Position numbers and translations under genes: made by a program. 64,000 nucleotides of DNA from Syncephalis plumigaleata (taxonomy: Eukaryota > Zoopagomycota > Zoopagomycetes > Zoopagales > Piptocephalidaceae): assembly GCA_025201365.1 (NCBI GenBank), contig JAIXMF010000003.1:1116001-1180000 (forward strand). Reading direction: 5' to 3'. Shown here piece after piece: positions 25,536 through 37,500 of this stretch. Within the stretch, counting starts at the first letter, position 1, and every line of letters begins with the position of its first letter. Below the pieces are notes generated by a model. That model saw only the letters and a program-made list of their open reading frames with translations. It searched no databases and was not told the origin of the DNA.

Positions 25536-25900
25536 CTATTGCTTAATTACAGAACTTCTTTTGCTTTTATGAATAAATAATAGATATGACAATACGTATT
25601 TATATGTGAAAGCAATAACTATCACGGCTAAGTTGTTGTCCTTGTCCATCATTTCTTGAACGTTTAGAAGTAATGACACTTTGATGAAATTGTGTTGGAA
25701 CACCATTTCCATTGCGAATACTGAGAATAATCTGAATAACATTCAGACATGCTGCCATATCCCGATTCCACAAACGATAATCAATAGCTACTTGTAAGTA
25801 CATGACATGGCAATATCCAACTATACTAGTACACTTGTATTGTCTACCTTATAGAATTGATGATGATAGTTATCGCTATCAATATAGGATCCATTACTGA
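25536..25900 (-). pseudogene. TnpB/Fanzor-like RNA-guided nuclease, C-terminal fragment 1
   Basis: The minus strand reads KCQLTQHDNNNN, then a short intron, then YRLWNRDMAACLNVIQIILS, NGNGVPTQFHQSV and a basic tail. WNRDMAACLN resembles the RuvC-III motif (R-D-x-N-A-A-x-N) that ends the nuclease domain of TnpB and eukaryotic Fanzor proteins, including the following helix and G-x-P-x-x-F segment common in zygomycete copies. No RuvC-I or RuvC-II part is joined to it here, so it is a fragment at best. The same motif recurs 2.3 kb away at 28099-28310. The Fanzor identity is from motif memory and could be wrong; a recombinase-derived host gene is the alternative. Confidence 0.4.
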
Positions 25901-25947
25901 ATACTGAATTGTTATTATTATCATGTTGTGTCAATTGGCATTTCTAT

Positions 25948-26038
25948 GATGATAATAGTGTTAACAATTGTACAAATCTATTTATTAATAAACAGCAAAT
26001 GTTAAAGACTAACAGCGTTAATCGGCTGGAAAAGTCAT
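25948..26038 (+). repeat. Direct repeat B, copy 1 (~90 bp)
   Basis: Shares gtgttaacaattg, then taataaacagcaaa and gttaatcggctggaaaagt with 30214-30301 in the same orientation, with several mismatches and one-base indels (about 80-85% by eye). The copies are 4.27 kb apart and bracket the secreted-protein gene and the F-box gene. Confidence 0.75.
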
Positions 26039-26207
26039 GTAAATGAACAGGTGGCGGAACGCAACGTAAAATTATACGCAATAAATGTCTGAAAATTAAC
26101 AGACTATTATCTATTTCACCATACCATCATGTAGTAATTGAGCTAACAAATACCAATAATTGTTTATTACCAATAAATCAGAATATGTTCTAATGAGCGA
26201 TTGAGCT

Positions 26208-27283
26208 TTAAGATTTAAGTGTTGAAACTGGATCAGTATTTGCAAAAGAATTTCTTCGACTGCCAGAAGGAGAGGAAATAGGGGCCATAGGATACCCCAT
26301 ATATTGAATGATATTATTTACTTGGGTATTAAGCGTATTAAGATCAATCTGATTATTTGACTTCAATTTGATGAGATTAGAAATTAACTCGTGAAGGGAG
26401 GTATAGACCTCCAACTGCTGGCGCGGTGTCATCTGATCAGTTTGAATCAGGCCATAATGTCGTCGCATCTGCAAATACCCATTATCATTGAAGCATAGGT
26501 CTATAGCAAGTGTTCATGTTAGATTAATGCGAACACAATCAATTGAGAATAGCTTACTACGTGGATGAATGATATATAGAAAACCTTTGAACTTTGCATA
26601 CTTTAAAACTATTTACAAATGTTAGCATAATGTAGAATACGTACAGGTACATTGCGAATTTACCTGAAGTGATGTCATCAATAACCGTGTTAAAAGACAG
26701 CTCTTTGTTGAGCATCTTTATGCTAAGGTTCGCTATATGCTGCTCGTAGGTGTACTTGCATGCATTATTAATGACATAGCATTGCTTTCCAGATGACCAT
26801 AGTGTGGTCATGACACTACCAAAACGTGAGGATCCTGCTTTAACACGGAAATACGCATCATAAGGAAGTGGTATGACATGTTGCTACAATGCTTTTTGTT
26901 AGCATCAAGTAGAATGACTATAGTTATTGGATTATTCACTTACCTGATAGAATGAGCGGACGGTATTCCCCTCAGGTTCACTTGGATCCACACATATAAC
27001 AGTGACAGGTGCATTATCCCACATTCCTTCTATGTAGTCAACAGGACCTTGCTCATCAGGAACATCGACGAGCTCTAGATTTGGCAGACCAAATGCACCC
27101 TTTAAACCCGTTGGTTGACTAAGATACATTTTCGGCACTTGTGGATCAACATTCGATTAGTATACTGATAATAAATGATGATAGTATGTTGTACTTACTC
27201 TTGGGTTGACCCATCATACTCTCAGCTGATTCTATTGAGGCTAGAAGCAGTGCAGCAACTGCGGTAATACTGATAATATTCAT
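26208..27283 (-). CDS. Secreted protein of unknown function, possibly kinase-lobe-like
   Basis: Five exons (27283-27199, 27137-26944, 26883-26664, 26608-26561, 26500-26208) join by GT-AG into an intact 279-codon frame. The start at 27283 was chosen because it gives a clean signal peptide (MNIISITAVAALLLASIES, cleavage after a small residue). An upstream ATG would bury it. The mature part has a Val/Pro/Asp-rich region and then DAYFRVKAGSSRFGSVM, which looks like a glycine-rich loop. QCYVINNAC follows at the position of the kinase VAIK strand but lacks its Lys. The segment KYAKFKGFLYIIHPH and a C-terminal helical tail (LHELISNLIKLKSNN) follow. No HRD or DFG equivalent is present, so if it derives from a kinase fold it is truncated and inactive. 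I do not recognise the family. It is the second secreted gene on the minus strand in an accessory patch, after the decayed one at 3.9-5.1 kb. Confidence 0.7.
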
Positions 27284-28403
27284 ACTAAAATGCATGATAA
27301 ATGACAGATATCTCGTGGTGTAGCCTTGTAATCGTAAGCACACAAGTAGGGAATGTTGGATGAGCGTAGTAGAAAGCAATGGAGACGAGAATATAGATTA
27401 TGTGGACATATTGCTTGGAAATATCCCATGTATTTATAATGGCTGTCTACTCAATGGCCCATGTATTTCCGAGTTGAATTGGTTTGTAGCAGCATGGTGC
27501 TATCATTCCTCTGTTACACCGTGCCATGTGGCTATTGCTAGTATACAGCGAATTTATGTAAAGTACCTTTCACGTAATCGTCTTTCATCGTTTTAGCGAG
27601 TTTCAATGGCTCGGACGACTAATAAGGTTCTCCTTTAGCAATTTCGTAAATCTATTTTACTTGCGATTCAGTATAGATAACTCCAATATCCATTATTGAA
27701 TACAGTTGATTAGTCATTCATTATATTCGAATCCTCATCTTCTATTAATAAAAGTATTTCACTCATGTCCGATATAAAGTGAACTGGAAACGCCATACAA
27801 TCAAGCCTTATCACACCATCATCCGTCTATTGGAGTTCTAAAACTTAATTAGGAATAGCAAGCATAAATACCCTAATGGCATGGTGTACCCATTTAGGAA
27901 TGCGAGCATGCAAACGTATAACAATTCTGGTTAGGTAAGTCACGACATACAAACGTGCAATGCAACCGCAAAGGTATTGCAAGCGACATCGTGAATTATA
28001 TACTTTTTTAATTAGTGTCTTATGGAGACGATGTGTCCGCACCACACAATAGCATCACGGATCAATCATTACTTGTTGCACTGTTTCTTCACTCCTTGAA
28101 TGCATTCAGACATGCTGCCATATCCCGATTCCATACACGATACTCGAATCCTTTACCTTTCATGTCATCTTTACAATTCTGATGCGTGTATCTAATAGAA
28201 TAATGAATTAGTATATTGTTATAGATTGTACTCATCTTAAGAAGGCATGACAAGTGACAGTAGGATATCTCGTCAATTAGAAAGACTTGAACACCATGCT
28301 TCATTATTATCCACGCTTGCGTATGATTTATTTGTGTATTCTTGATTAAAATAACGTCATCGTATTTCTCTACCCCATATCGCCTTTCTTATTCCATTCC
28401 ACT
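27284..28403. other. Intergenic patch carrying a nuclease-like fragment
   Basis: Between the secreted-protein gene (-) and the F-box gene (+). Apart from the fragment at 28099-28310, it holds a short basic minus-strand frame (27845-28045) with no recognisable motif and AT-rich spacer. Nothing else is supported. Confidence 0.5.
28099..28310 (-). pseudogene. TnpB/Fanzor-like RNA-guided nuclease, C-terminal fragment 2
   Basis: The minus strand reads GVQVFLIDEY followed by TVTCHAFLR after a change of frame, then across a probable small intron THQNCKDDMKGKGFEYRVWN and RDMAACLNA before a stop. The order VFLIDEY..T (RuvC-II-like acidic residue), C..C / C..C zinc-binding cysteines, and WNRDMAACLN (RuvC-III-like Asp) matches the C-terminal layout of TnpB/Fanzor nucleases. 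It is closely related in sequence to the fragment at 25536-25900. Truncated at both ends. Family assignment is by motif only. Confidence 0.4.
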
Positions 28404-30029
28404 ATGTCTACTACTACTACTACTGAAATATCGAGTAATTCCAACTCGTCTTGTAGATTACTAGTTTGTCTGAGTAGTCTTCCACCTCATGACCAGTGTG
28501 TCTTCCGTAGTCTACTTGGTCATATCGAATTATTGCGTTTATCAGCATGTTGTCGCTCGTTAAGAAGCAGTATTCGAAACGATACAGCATTATGGCAAGC
28601 ACTATACCATAGGGCTTTCCTATCGGGAGCGTATTACGTTAAAGAAATGTATTTCGTATTATGGTGTATACGCACGGATGTCAACAATCCGCGTGCATCG
28701 AATAAACGAGCCGATCTACTAGAGAATGTGGACTGGTACAACACATATCGTCGACGAGTGAGCACCGAGAATAATTGGCGATATGGACGATGCAAGACCA
28801 CGCATATCGATATGGAACATGACAATGATGGAATACACTATTGCAAAGATGCTAATGATAATTGTATATTTCTCGCACAGCAAGATCATCCAGACGAAAC
28901 ATCAAGTCATAGTTATACTTTAGAATACTTGCCCCATTCAAATCTTAGATCAAGAAACAACATTGGATATAGCAGTACATTATCTACATCGCCAAACATT
29001 CTTTCGCTAGATAGTGGTAATGAAGCTCAGTATGAATATGTTACAGGCGATCATTATATAGCTGCATCTTCTAGGCCAACCGAGAATGCTACCCACTATA
29101 ATGTAAAAATACTTACTCGCAAGCACGGCGGTGTTTTCACTACATTCGATATCCCAGTACAATATAAAATGAGGACAATTGAGGGGAAATGGGCATTACT
29201 ATTGTATGAATTATACGAATCATTCAAGAGTTCGCCAAAATGGAAAAGTAATATTAATAATTATACAACAATGCAATATAACTAGTACTAATAATCAATA
29301 CATTTAGTCAATGTAATGGTATTCGATATAGATAATAATACCATGTGTCCAGGAAAGATTGATGATACATGGGATGCAACACGTTTCTATCAAACAACCA
29401 ATGATACAGCAATAGTATACGTGGCAAGACTAGTCGTCAATGATGATGTCAATCGTATTGAATGGGCATTATACCAGTTCTCGAGCAATAATCCTGTTGT
29501 ACAATTGCGAAGTGGATGGTTTCAACTACCTGAAATTCATACAAAACGTCTATTATTTGCTTATAATTCATCTGGCTCACACATGATAGTGCAGCTAATT
29601 AGTCGCGTCTGCCGCTATCCCTTTGTAATTCATAATGTAGCATTAGGCGGCCAATGTAGTACTCCACAAAATCGTTATATTCTATCTGATAACTATCTAC
29701 CAGTCCCACTGCTGCAGTTCGGATTTAAACGCCAACTGTCAACTAATGATCGCCTAAGAGTATGGACAGATTTATCTTGTAATGACGATCAGATATTACG
29801 TTTTCCAGGCATGGAGTCGTATTATCATGTCATAGGAAGCTTATACTTAATTACACATCAGGATTCGAAAGAGCCTAGATTACTTGTGAATATTAATACA
29901 AAAGAAATAGTACGCAAACTAAAGCCTACAGCTCCAAGAGAAACGATAAATGTATGTACAATGTTGGGTACGATATGTAGTCCCGATGACATGCATACGC
30001 TAGTAATAGAAGAGTATGGCGAACTATGA
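28404..30029 (+). CDS. F-box-like protein
   Basis: Two exons, 28404-29247 and 29308-30029, join across a 60-nt intron with a TACTAATAAT branch site into 521 residues; the unspliced frame stops at 29285. An N-terminal F-box-like motif (VCLSSLPPHDQCVFRSLLG, then LLRLSACCRSLRSSI, TALWQALYHRAF, about residues 25-80) would bind Skp1 and make this a candidate SCF ubiquitin-ligase adaptor. The remaining 440 residues are beta-rich and could be a degenerate propeller-like substrate-binding region, for example HMIVQLISRVCRYPFVIHN, but I see no clear WD or Kelch repeats. The family is usually fast evolving and lineage-specific in fungi. Alternative reading: an F-box-like protein outside SCF. Confidence 0.65.
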
Positions 30030-30464
30030 CAAGCATCAATAAACCATACTATATTGTTATTGATCACATTAGAGTGAGCAATATGTTTTTATTAACTAAT
30101 ATTGAGGAATCACTATTATTTATTATCACTAATTGTAATATATGATATCGCAATCATTAACATCTCCCTCAACTGCTAGGGCCATGACAACTACTCAATA
30201 ATAATAGTAATGCGATGATGGTGTTAACAATTGTGCAATCTATTCATTAATAAACAGCAAAAGTTAACGGCCAGCAATGTTAATCGGTTGGAAAAGTTGT
30301 GTATTATATAGTATAAATACAAGAGTAAACCACTTATGGTTACACATTGACAGGTTAACAAACATTGCTATACTATTAATATTACGATGACACAATTTAC
30401 ATATTTATTATGAATTAAAGAGGATGAAACGATGAAAGCGATGCAAATACAATTAGGTAGAGGT
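30030..30464. other. Convergent 3' region with direct repeat B
   Basis: AT-rich gap between the stops of the F-box gene (+) and the long coiled protein (-). Includes repeat copy 30214-30301. No gene seen. Confidence 0.65.
30214..30301 (+). repeat. Direct repeat B, copy 2 (~88 bp)
   Basis: Partner of 25948-26038: gatgatggtgttaacaattg, then attaataaacagcaaaagtt and aatcggttggaaaagttgt. Noncoding in all frames on this side, so the similarity is not explained by shared protein sequence. Confidence 0.75.
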
Positions 30465-32768
30465 TTAGTTAAATGTAGGAACCTTGGCATAACCAGGATA
30501 ATTGGTCGAATACTGCATGTGGAAGGGAGAATACGCCATTGACATGGATACCGAGGTGACCGAGGTGAATCCCTTGGATGGTTTGACACGGGACAAAGCA
30601 CGACGAGAACTACGGGACGCCCTGGTCATCGCTACCGAGGCACGCTGCGAGAGACGACGCGACAGTGGTACTTGCTCCATCAACTCGCTAGGCGTCTCTT
30701 CTTTCATCAGGTCCATCTCGCGATTGGATAAGGTGCGAACAAGACGTGTTGGTGCCGACATCGTACGCGACAAACGAGCGAGACCCGCGGATAAACTGCG
30801 TCTAATTGATTTTGACTTTTTCATGGCGATCGCATTATGGTTGCTATTACTCTGACTGATAGATGGTGTGATAGGCTCTGCTGTTTCATTGCTAGCCGAT
30901 GACACGTTGCTGCTCATGTTGCCTTGTAATATCGATGCCGTTTGATCCTCGTCACTCTCCTCCTGTGCAATGGTCGCTAGTTCGCCGGGCATTCCTTGAG
31001 CATACGGCTCGATAATAAGCTCGGATGAACGACGGGAATGCTCCACTACCATACTAGCCGCGGTCACCGCTGATATTCCTCGACCGTGTAATGAACGTTC
31101 TGCCTCTTTACGTACCGCTTCGATCCTTTCTGCTTCAATGCGTTCTGCCTCCAGACGTTCAGCTTCTTTCTTCTCAGTCTCCAGACGTTCGGCCTCTAGA
31201 CGCTCGGCTTCTTTCTTCTCTGCCTCTAGGCGTTCAGCTTCCTTCTTCTCGGCCTCAAGCCTTTCTGCTTCAATACGCTCGGCCTCCAGACGCTCGGCTT
31301 CTTTCTTCTCTGCTTCTAGACGTTCAACCTCAAGTCTTTCAGCTTCCTTCTTCTCGGCTTCAATTCTCTCGGCTTCTTTCTTCTCGGCTTCAATGCGTTC
31401 AGCTTCTTTCTTCTCGGCCTCTAAGCGTTCTGCTTCCTTCTTCTCCGCTTCAATGCGTTCGGCCTCAATCCTTTCAGCTTCAATACGCTCGGCTTCAATA
31501 CGTTCTGCTTCCTTCTTCACGGCCTCTAGACGCTCCGCCTCAAGTCTTTCAGCTTCAATACGCTCAGCTTCTTTCTTCTCAGCTTCTAGACGCTCGGCTT
31601 CCTTCTTCTCTGCTTCCTTACGCTCGGCCTCTTTGCGTTTCGCCTCTTTACGTTCCGCTTCCTTACGCTTGAGCTCCTTCCTTTCGGCCTCCTTGCGCTC
31701 TTGTTCTAGACGTCGGGCTTCACGCTTTTCGGCCTTTTGACGTTCGGCTTCAAGTCGCTCGGCTTCTTTACGTTCGGCTTCCTTCTTTTCGGCTTCCTTG
31801 CGCGCCTTCTTACGATCGAGCTTGGCTGATTTTGAACTCTTACGCACCATCTCCTTGCGCTCTTTCTCTTCTGCCGCCTTCTTCTCGGCTTCAATACGCT
31901 CGGCTTCCTTCTTCTCGGCTTCTAGACGCTCCGCCTCTTTCTTCTCTGCTTCAATACGCTCGGCCTCAATCCTCTCGGCTTCCAGACGCTCGGCTTCAAT
32001 ACGTTCAGCTTCGAGTCTTTCAGCTTCAATCCTCTCGGCCTCTAAACGTTCTGCTTCGAGTCTTTCTGCTTCAATACGCTCAGCTTCCTTCTTCTCGGCC
32101 TCAAGTTTTTCGGCCTCTAGACGTTCAGCTTCTTCCTTTGCGCGCTGGGCTGCTTCCTCCTCCTCCTTTTGCACTCGCTTCTTCTCTTCTTCTTCCTCTT
32201 GCATCCACTTGGCAATCATTGCTTTACGCTCTTCTTCGTTTTCTTCCTCGTTGGCCAAACGCTCTCGCTCCTCGAGTTCTTGAAGTCGCTGCTCCGCCTC
32301 CTCCTGCTTCTTCTGAGCCTCTGCAAAGCGTTCATCCGCTTGACGCTGATCTTCCTCGGCCTTTTGAATGGCAGCCTCGGCTTCCGCTAGTTTGCGCTCG
32401 GCCTCTTCTTGTTGCTTGCGAGCGAGCTCCTGTTGCTCTTGCGCTTCCTCAATTTGACGCTTTGCACTTTCAATCGCCTCATCATCATGCGAATCCTCGG
32501 CCAGCTTCAACAAACGCTCCGCTTCGGCACGTGCTTTTGCCTGGGCGTTCCAGTCGGCAACCGCTTGCGACAGGGCATTTCTTGAGATACGCTCCCATTC
32601 CTGCGCTGTTTTCTTCCAATCCTCGGCTGCGGCTCGTTCCTTAGTCGCTTTGGCAAGTTCAGCCTCGGCTAACTGACGGGCTTCTTCGGCTTCTTCACGA
32701 GCGGTACTAAACCAATTGTACAAGTGGCTGAGCCAGGAGGTCAGCATCGACGGTAAGAGTGATGTCAT
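30465..32768 (-). CDS. 767-residue charged helical repeat protein (ER/K-rich)
   Basis: Intronless frame starting [20 protein letters not shown], an amphipathic, possibly membrane-associating start. A coiled-coil-like segment (residues 25-200: [19 protein letters not shown]) follows. Then about 370 residues are almost entirely of the unit E-A-E-R-L/I-E-A-E-R/K-K. The alternating E and K/R spacing is that of stable single alpha-helices, not a heptad coiled coil. The C-terminal 200 residues are Ser-rich and basic with repeated S-x-R-R motifs ([31 protein letters not shown]), good phosphorylation-site candidates. I do not recognise an orthologue; low-complexity similarity to caldesmon- or reticulocyte-binding-like names in databases would not be informative. 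Likely structural. Slippage-prone repeat DNA means copy number in the assembly may be wrong. Confidence 0.75.
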   Translation of the reverse strand: MTSLLPSMLTSWLSHLYNWFSTAREEAEEARQLAEAELAKATKERAAAEDWKKTAQEWERISRNALSQAVADWNAQAKARAEAERLLKLAEDSHDDEAIESAKRQIEEAQEQQELARKQQEEAERKLAEAEAAIQKAEEDQRQADERFAEAQKKQEEAEQRLQELEERERLANEEENEEERKAMIAKWMQEEEEEKKRVQKEEEEAAQRAKEEAERLEAEKLEAEKKEAERIEAERLEAERLEAERIEAERLEAERIEAERLEAERIEAERIEAEKKEAERLEAEKKEAERIEAEKKAAEEKERKEMVRKSSKSAKLDRKKARKEAEKKEAERKEAERLEAERQKAEKREARRLEQERKEAERKELKRKEAERKEAKRKEAERKEAEKKEAERLEAEKKEAERIEAERLEAERLEAVKKEAERIEAERIEAERIEAERIEAEKKEAERLEAEKKEAERIEAEKKEAERIEAEKKEAERLEVERLEAEKKEAERLEAERIEAERLEAEKKEAERLEAEKKEAERLEAERLETEKKEAERLEAERIEAERIEAVRKEAERSLHGRGISAVTAASMVVEHSRRSSELIIEPYAQGMPGELATIAQEESDEDQTASILQGNMSSNVSSASNETAEPITPSISQSNSNHNAIAMKKSKSIRRSLSAGLARLSRTMSAPTRLVRTLSNREMDLMKEETPSELMEQVPLSRRLSQRASVAMTRASRSSRRALSRVKPSKGFTSVTSVSMSMAYSPFHMQYSTNYPGYAKVPTFN

Positions 32769-34515
32769 AGTAAATGAATATTATATAGGAGTGCACGATT
32801 TAATGTATTCTTGCAACTGGATAGACACAATGGAAGACGAGATACTGAATGAGAAAAGTGGTTTTAATGATAACACGCGGCGATATCGACAAAGACGCTG
32901 TCCATTAAATACCACGGACAGCGAGGTGCATACAATTGTACGTGTGCTGCATCTGGTTATAGCATGGAGTGCATTCACATTGTTGTATTGTCTAAAATGG
33001 TGCCATTCTATCGAGTATGAGGCCAAACAAAACCGGCATCTGCACACTGCCCATAATGTCCACCAGTTGTGCCATTGATTGACATGGAAGAGGCAACACT
33101 TGTTATTGTTTCATCCATGGCCCATTTTGCGCACAAGCCGTACATCGCCATGTGACAACCCTTTGCAGGCAGGCGTTGGCATAATGTACAAGTGCGTATG
33201 TGGCATTGTACGGCTAGACCAGCCTAGCATTTATGACTATATCCATTTTGACTCTGCACGGCGTAACCTCGCAGACAAGCGTTTTCATTGGTGGCAAGTA
33301 GCTGCTGCTTTTACTTTTTACTTTTTTCTTACTCTTACAACTTGCGTAATCGCTAGACGATGATATCATCGGCAACGTCATCCGAGTCGTGGAGTATGGT
33401 CAACGCCAATTAATTGTACAGTTCTATCGGATTGGCAACGTCGATATTGATGGCACTTTATCAAAAAGTATACTCTTCATGATTGGCACCATTCGATCAT
33501 CGTCATTAGTGACATTTACACGCGTGTGCGTGTGCGTTCCATAGAACTCATTAATACTGTAACTTGGTTATTAGATTTCTATTTTTTTCTTTCTCTCCTT
33601 TCTTTCGACGTTGGATGCATTTATATTTGCAATGTTACAAATTATCGCGTATATTATTAGATTGTAATAGTTTACCGTATTAGAAACAAAATACCAAGAA
33701 GGGGTCACACTAATCGATGATTTTCAATTGTAAACATTCCAATGTACACTTGCATCTTTTATTAGAATACTATACTATGCTTATACAAGTATTATCAGAT
33801 GGGACTATACTTGATTTACAAAAAATGGTAACACTTGTACACCATTACAAGTTGGTAGTAAATAGTTATTGTTGAATCATTTATTATCTATGTATGTGCG
33901 TGTATATATGTGTGTATGTTTCCAATCTGTTACAGACAACCTTGATATTATCACGAGACCTGTTTTTTCGATGATATGCCATGTCTTCTCTCCTAAGCCG
34001 CTGAGCTGCACATTATCATTATCATTTCACTATTACTGCAAGCTGATAGTCTCTCTCTCTCTCTCGCTCTCTCGTTCATTCTTCTTTTTCCTTCTCTAAT
34101 AAGCCAACATTGTTATCGCCGCATCCGCATCCATTTCATTTATTTTTCTATTGTTCTGCGGAGGTTTTCGAATTTTGCATCAGCATCTGTGTTTGAATAA
34201 GCCTACATATACTTATATACTTCTATATATCATACCTTATTATTTATAATATCATTACTTTTTATTAAGCTTGAATGCTACTTAAAAGTAAGTCAATACA
34301 ACTGATAGACTGTGCGAATGGAAGTAGACCAACTACACTTGTCTATACTATTCTACGCTGTAGCACTAGTGTCATCTCGTACTAACTGTTGCTTTGTAGA
34401 TATCCTATTACTTGCAACTATAAGCAATCATCTGAACTATTGAATTTATTCTTGTTCTATTTCATTATCACTATAATCCTCTTATTGTTGTTATTGCTGT
34501 TATTGCTACGTCTCC
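32769..34515. other. Divergent intergenic/promoter region
   Basis: About 1.75 kb between the charged helical protein (-) and the GAS2-domain gene (+). Contains a CT tract (about 34050-34075, tctctctctctctctcgctc) and AT-rich sequence. An ~85-codon plus-strand frame near 33079-33363 has no motif and I do not call it. Confidence 0.6.
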
Positions 34516-37500
34516 ATGTCGTGGACAGTATCTCGTAAGTTAAAACCAGGCGACCGTACCTCCGTCATGTCCTATGACCGGGTACGTAAGCTGGCCTGTA
34601 TGTTTGAAGAGGTACAAAAGAAGACGTTTACAAAATGGGTCAACGTTCAGCTACGTGACACGGGCCTTGCGGTCGAGGCACTCGAGTATGATTTACGCGA
34701 TGGCAAAGTCCTCCTCGCCCTCTTGTACACGCTAGCTCGACAGACTATACCGCCCACCGAACGCGGTACAATGCGTATTCATCGATTGGCCAATGTTGGC
34801 AACGCTCTACAATTCCTGGAACGTAAACTGGGCGGTCCACTAATGAATGTAGGCGCGGAGGATATCGTCGATGGCAATCTAAAATTAACGCTCGGTCTGG
34901 TCTGGGTGGTGATTCTACGTTTTCAAATTCAACGCGCAGCCAAAGCAGAAGCACACTCCGGGAATAATCAATCTGACGGGACTAGTAATAACAACTCAAA
35001 TAATACACAGGCTAATAATGATGCAGGTGCCCTAACCGCAGAACCTGACAGTATAGCCAATGAAGACAGTTCAGTAAGTGAAATAGATGAAACGTAGCAT
35101 AGTAATAGCAGTAAATTTATTGTTAATAATAATGATAATAATAATGATAATGATGATGGTGATCAATTAGACAACTGACGACGAGAAGAGTAAATCCGAG
35201 GATCATCGACGACAATCCAAAGCAATTAACCAGCATGATGTACGTGCTTCATTACTCGGCTGGGTACGCAATCAAACGACGAATTATGTTAATGCACCGG
35301 AAGTGACGGATTTCAGTCGATCATGGCAGAGTGGCTGTCTATTCATGATACTTATCCATCGGTACGACCCGGCTATCCTTCCTAATATCGATGAGATACT
35401 ACTTAAGAACGGGAAGGAGCACTGGAGCGACACGTTAACCGAAGCATTCGCTTTAGCCCAAACCCACTTGGACATTACACCGCTACTCGAGGTGGAAGAC
35501 ATCGCCAACATGGAGGTACCCGATGAACGATCCATTATGATATACGTGTCCGAGTTTTATGTGGCAATGACCGCTCGACAGAATCAAGATGTGTTAGCGC
35601 GGTGTAGAGCGGAGGAGGAGCGTCGTGCCGAGGAATGCCGCCTCGCTCAGGCCGACAAATGCCGAACTGTCGAGGAGACACGCGCTCGTCGAAATAGTGA
35701 ACTGGCAAATAAGGAGGATAAACACGAGAGTCTCCAGTTGAAGCAAGGCCGTGAACAACTTAGTCCGGTGCTACTAGTGCCGGAATCACCCACCGATGCA
35801 TTTATGGAGCCGGCAGGTAATATTGAACAGCAATTACGTCGTATGACTCTGCCGAAAATACCTAGCCATGGAGGAGAATCTAGCAATAGCTCTGCACTTA
35901 ATAGTCCTACTACTGCCACTGCTCCTACCACTATTATTGCTACTGCTATTGTATCAGATCCAATAGAAGAGATCGCAACCAATGAGTCATATCAACACGA
36001 TTCATCAATCGAGGAGAAGAAGAAGGAGGAGGAGGCAATACAACAAAGCATTTCTGGTAAGTGGATGAATATTAGTAATAACAAATAATAATGAACACTA
36101 ATGAATAATGGATAGAAGCTAGCATCGTAGCTGATCAGGTAGAGGATAGTGATCGTGAGTCGGAATTAGCACAAGACACGCCAGATCCAAACTATATAGA
36201 AGCAACTAGTCTGTATACGGAAGCGGAAACACTATACAACCAGCTGATGGCGGATTGCAGTCGTGCATTGGAGATGATGCCAGAGCCCCGCTCGATGGTT
36301 ACATTCGCCACGGTAGCCGATATGAAGCAGTTTGTCGAGCGTACGACCGAGATATCCGCATGTTTAAGGGCTATTCACGAGGAGGACGGGCTTAGAACGA
36401 TGCGAGAGATCCGCGAGGAAATTACCCAGCTTTGTCCCAACAGCGAGTTGATCGAGGATTGCGACATGCTGGAGGAATCCATATCGGCACTACTTACCCG
36501 GCTAGCGGAAGAGGAGGAGCTATGTCGTTTGTTATCGGGCGAGATTGTCGGCCTAATTAGAATCGCCGAGGCTGTGCAATCGATCGGCGAGAGTCTAGAG
36601 AAATCGGAGGCCGACTTGGACGACATGCTCGGTGATGGCAAATCGCTTAATACCACACGTATTGAATTGATTAAAATTGCTGTAGGCGATGTTATTGGTA
36701 TGCTGCAACAGAAACTACCGCCGAGTATTCCACCGGCAGTTGCCAATGAACTGCACCGATCGCGCGAGTTAGCGGAACGAGTAACCGGACGACTAGACGC
36801 GTGCGATCGCTACTTCCTAGGGGATGCTCAGCTTAACCAGATGCAATCTCGTATTGAAGCAGTAAAGGATAATATGACGGCCATTTCTCAATTTGTACCG
36901 GAGGCATTGAGTGCAGTCATTCAAGAGATCGAAAATCAACTGGACACCATCGATATCGACTTGAAACAAATGAGATTCACCACCACCGATCCGGACGAAG
37001 ACAAGGAGCTAGATGACGATTTCAACGAGGATATTTCGGATATGCTTAACATTCGCAAGTTCGACTTGATGGAGGAGCTACTACGGACAAGATCGACGTT
37101 CGCCCAGGCTAAAGAGGACGCCTATCGTATGAAACGTGCCAGCTTCGCCATCGATGAGTGTCGTCGCTACATACAGGATTGTCTGACCATTTATCGTGAA
37201 CATACTACGGAACGTGAGAAACGACTAGCGCAGGCGTTAGTCGACAATGACACGTCAAACAAGGATGAGACGACGGCCATCGATAAGACAGCACCGAAAG
37301 AGCAGCATATCAACGTGATTATCCAGGAGATCGAGGTGGGATTCGAAAAGTTGCAAACAATGTGCTCCGATGGATTTGAAGGACACGAGAACATCGAGAA
37401 GATGCTCGACGAGGCGGAACGAGCGCGTGACGACGTGCGTAGTGCCATTGATTTGGAGCGAAACCTGGATGCCATGCTTACTCGGTATAGCGACATGGTC

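Noticed and set aside
31091-32644. Long plus-strand frames (up to 270 codons) opposite the charged helical gene
   Set aside because: They are antisense shadows of the E-A-E-R/K repeat (reading Ser-Ala-Ser-Phe-Phe and Leu-Gln-Pro-Ser repeats); stops are absent because of codon composition.
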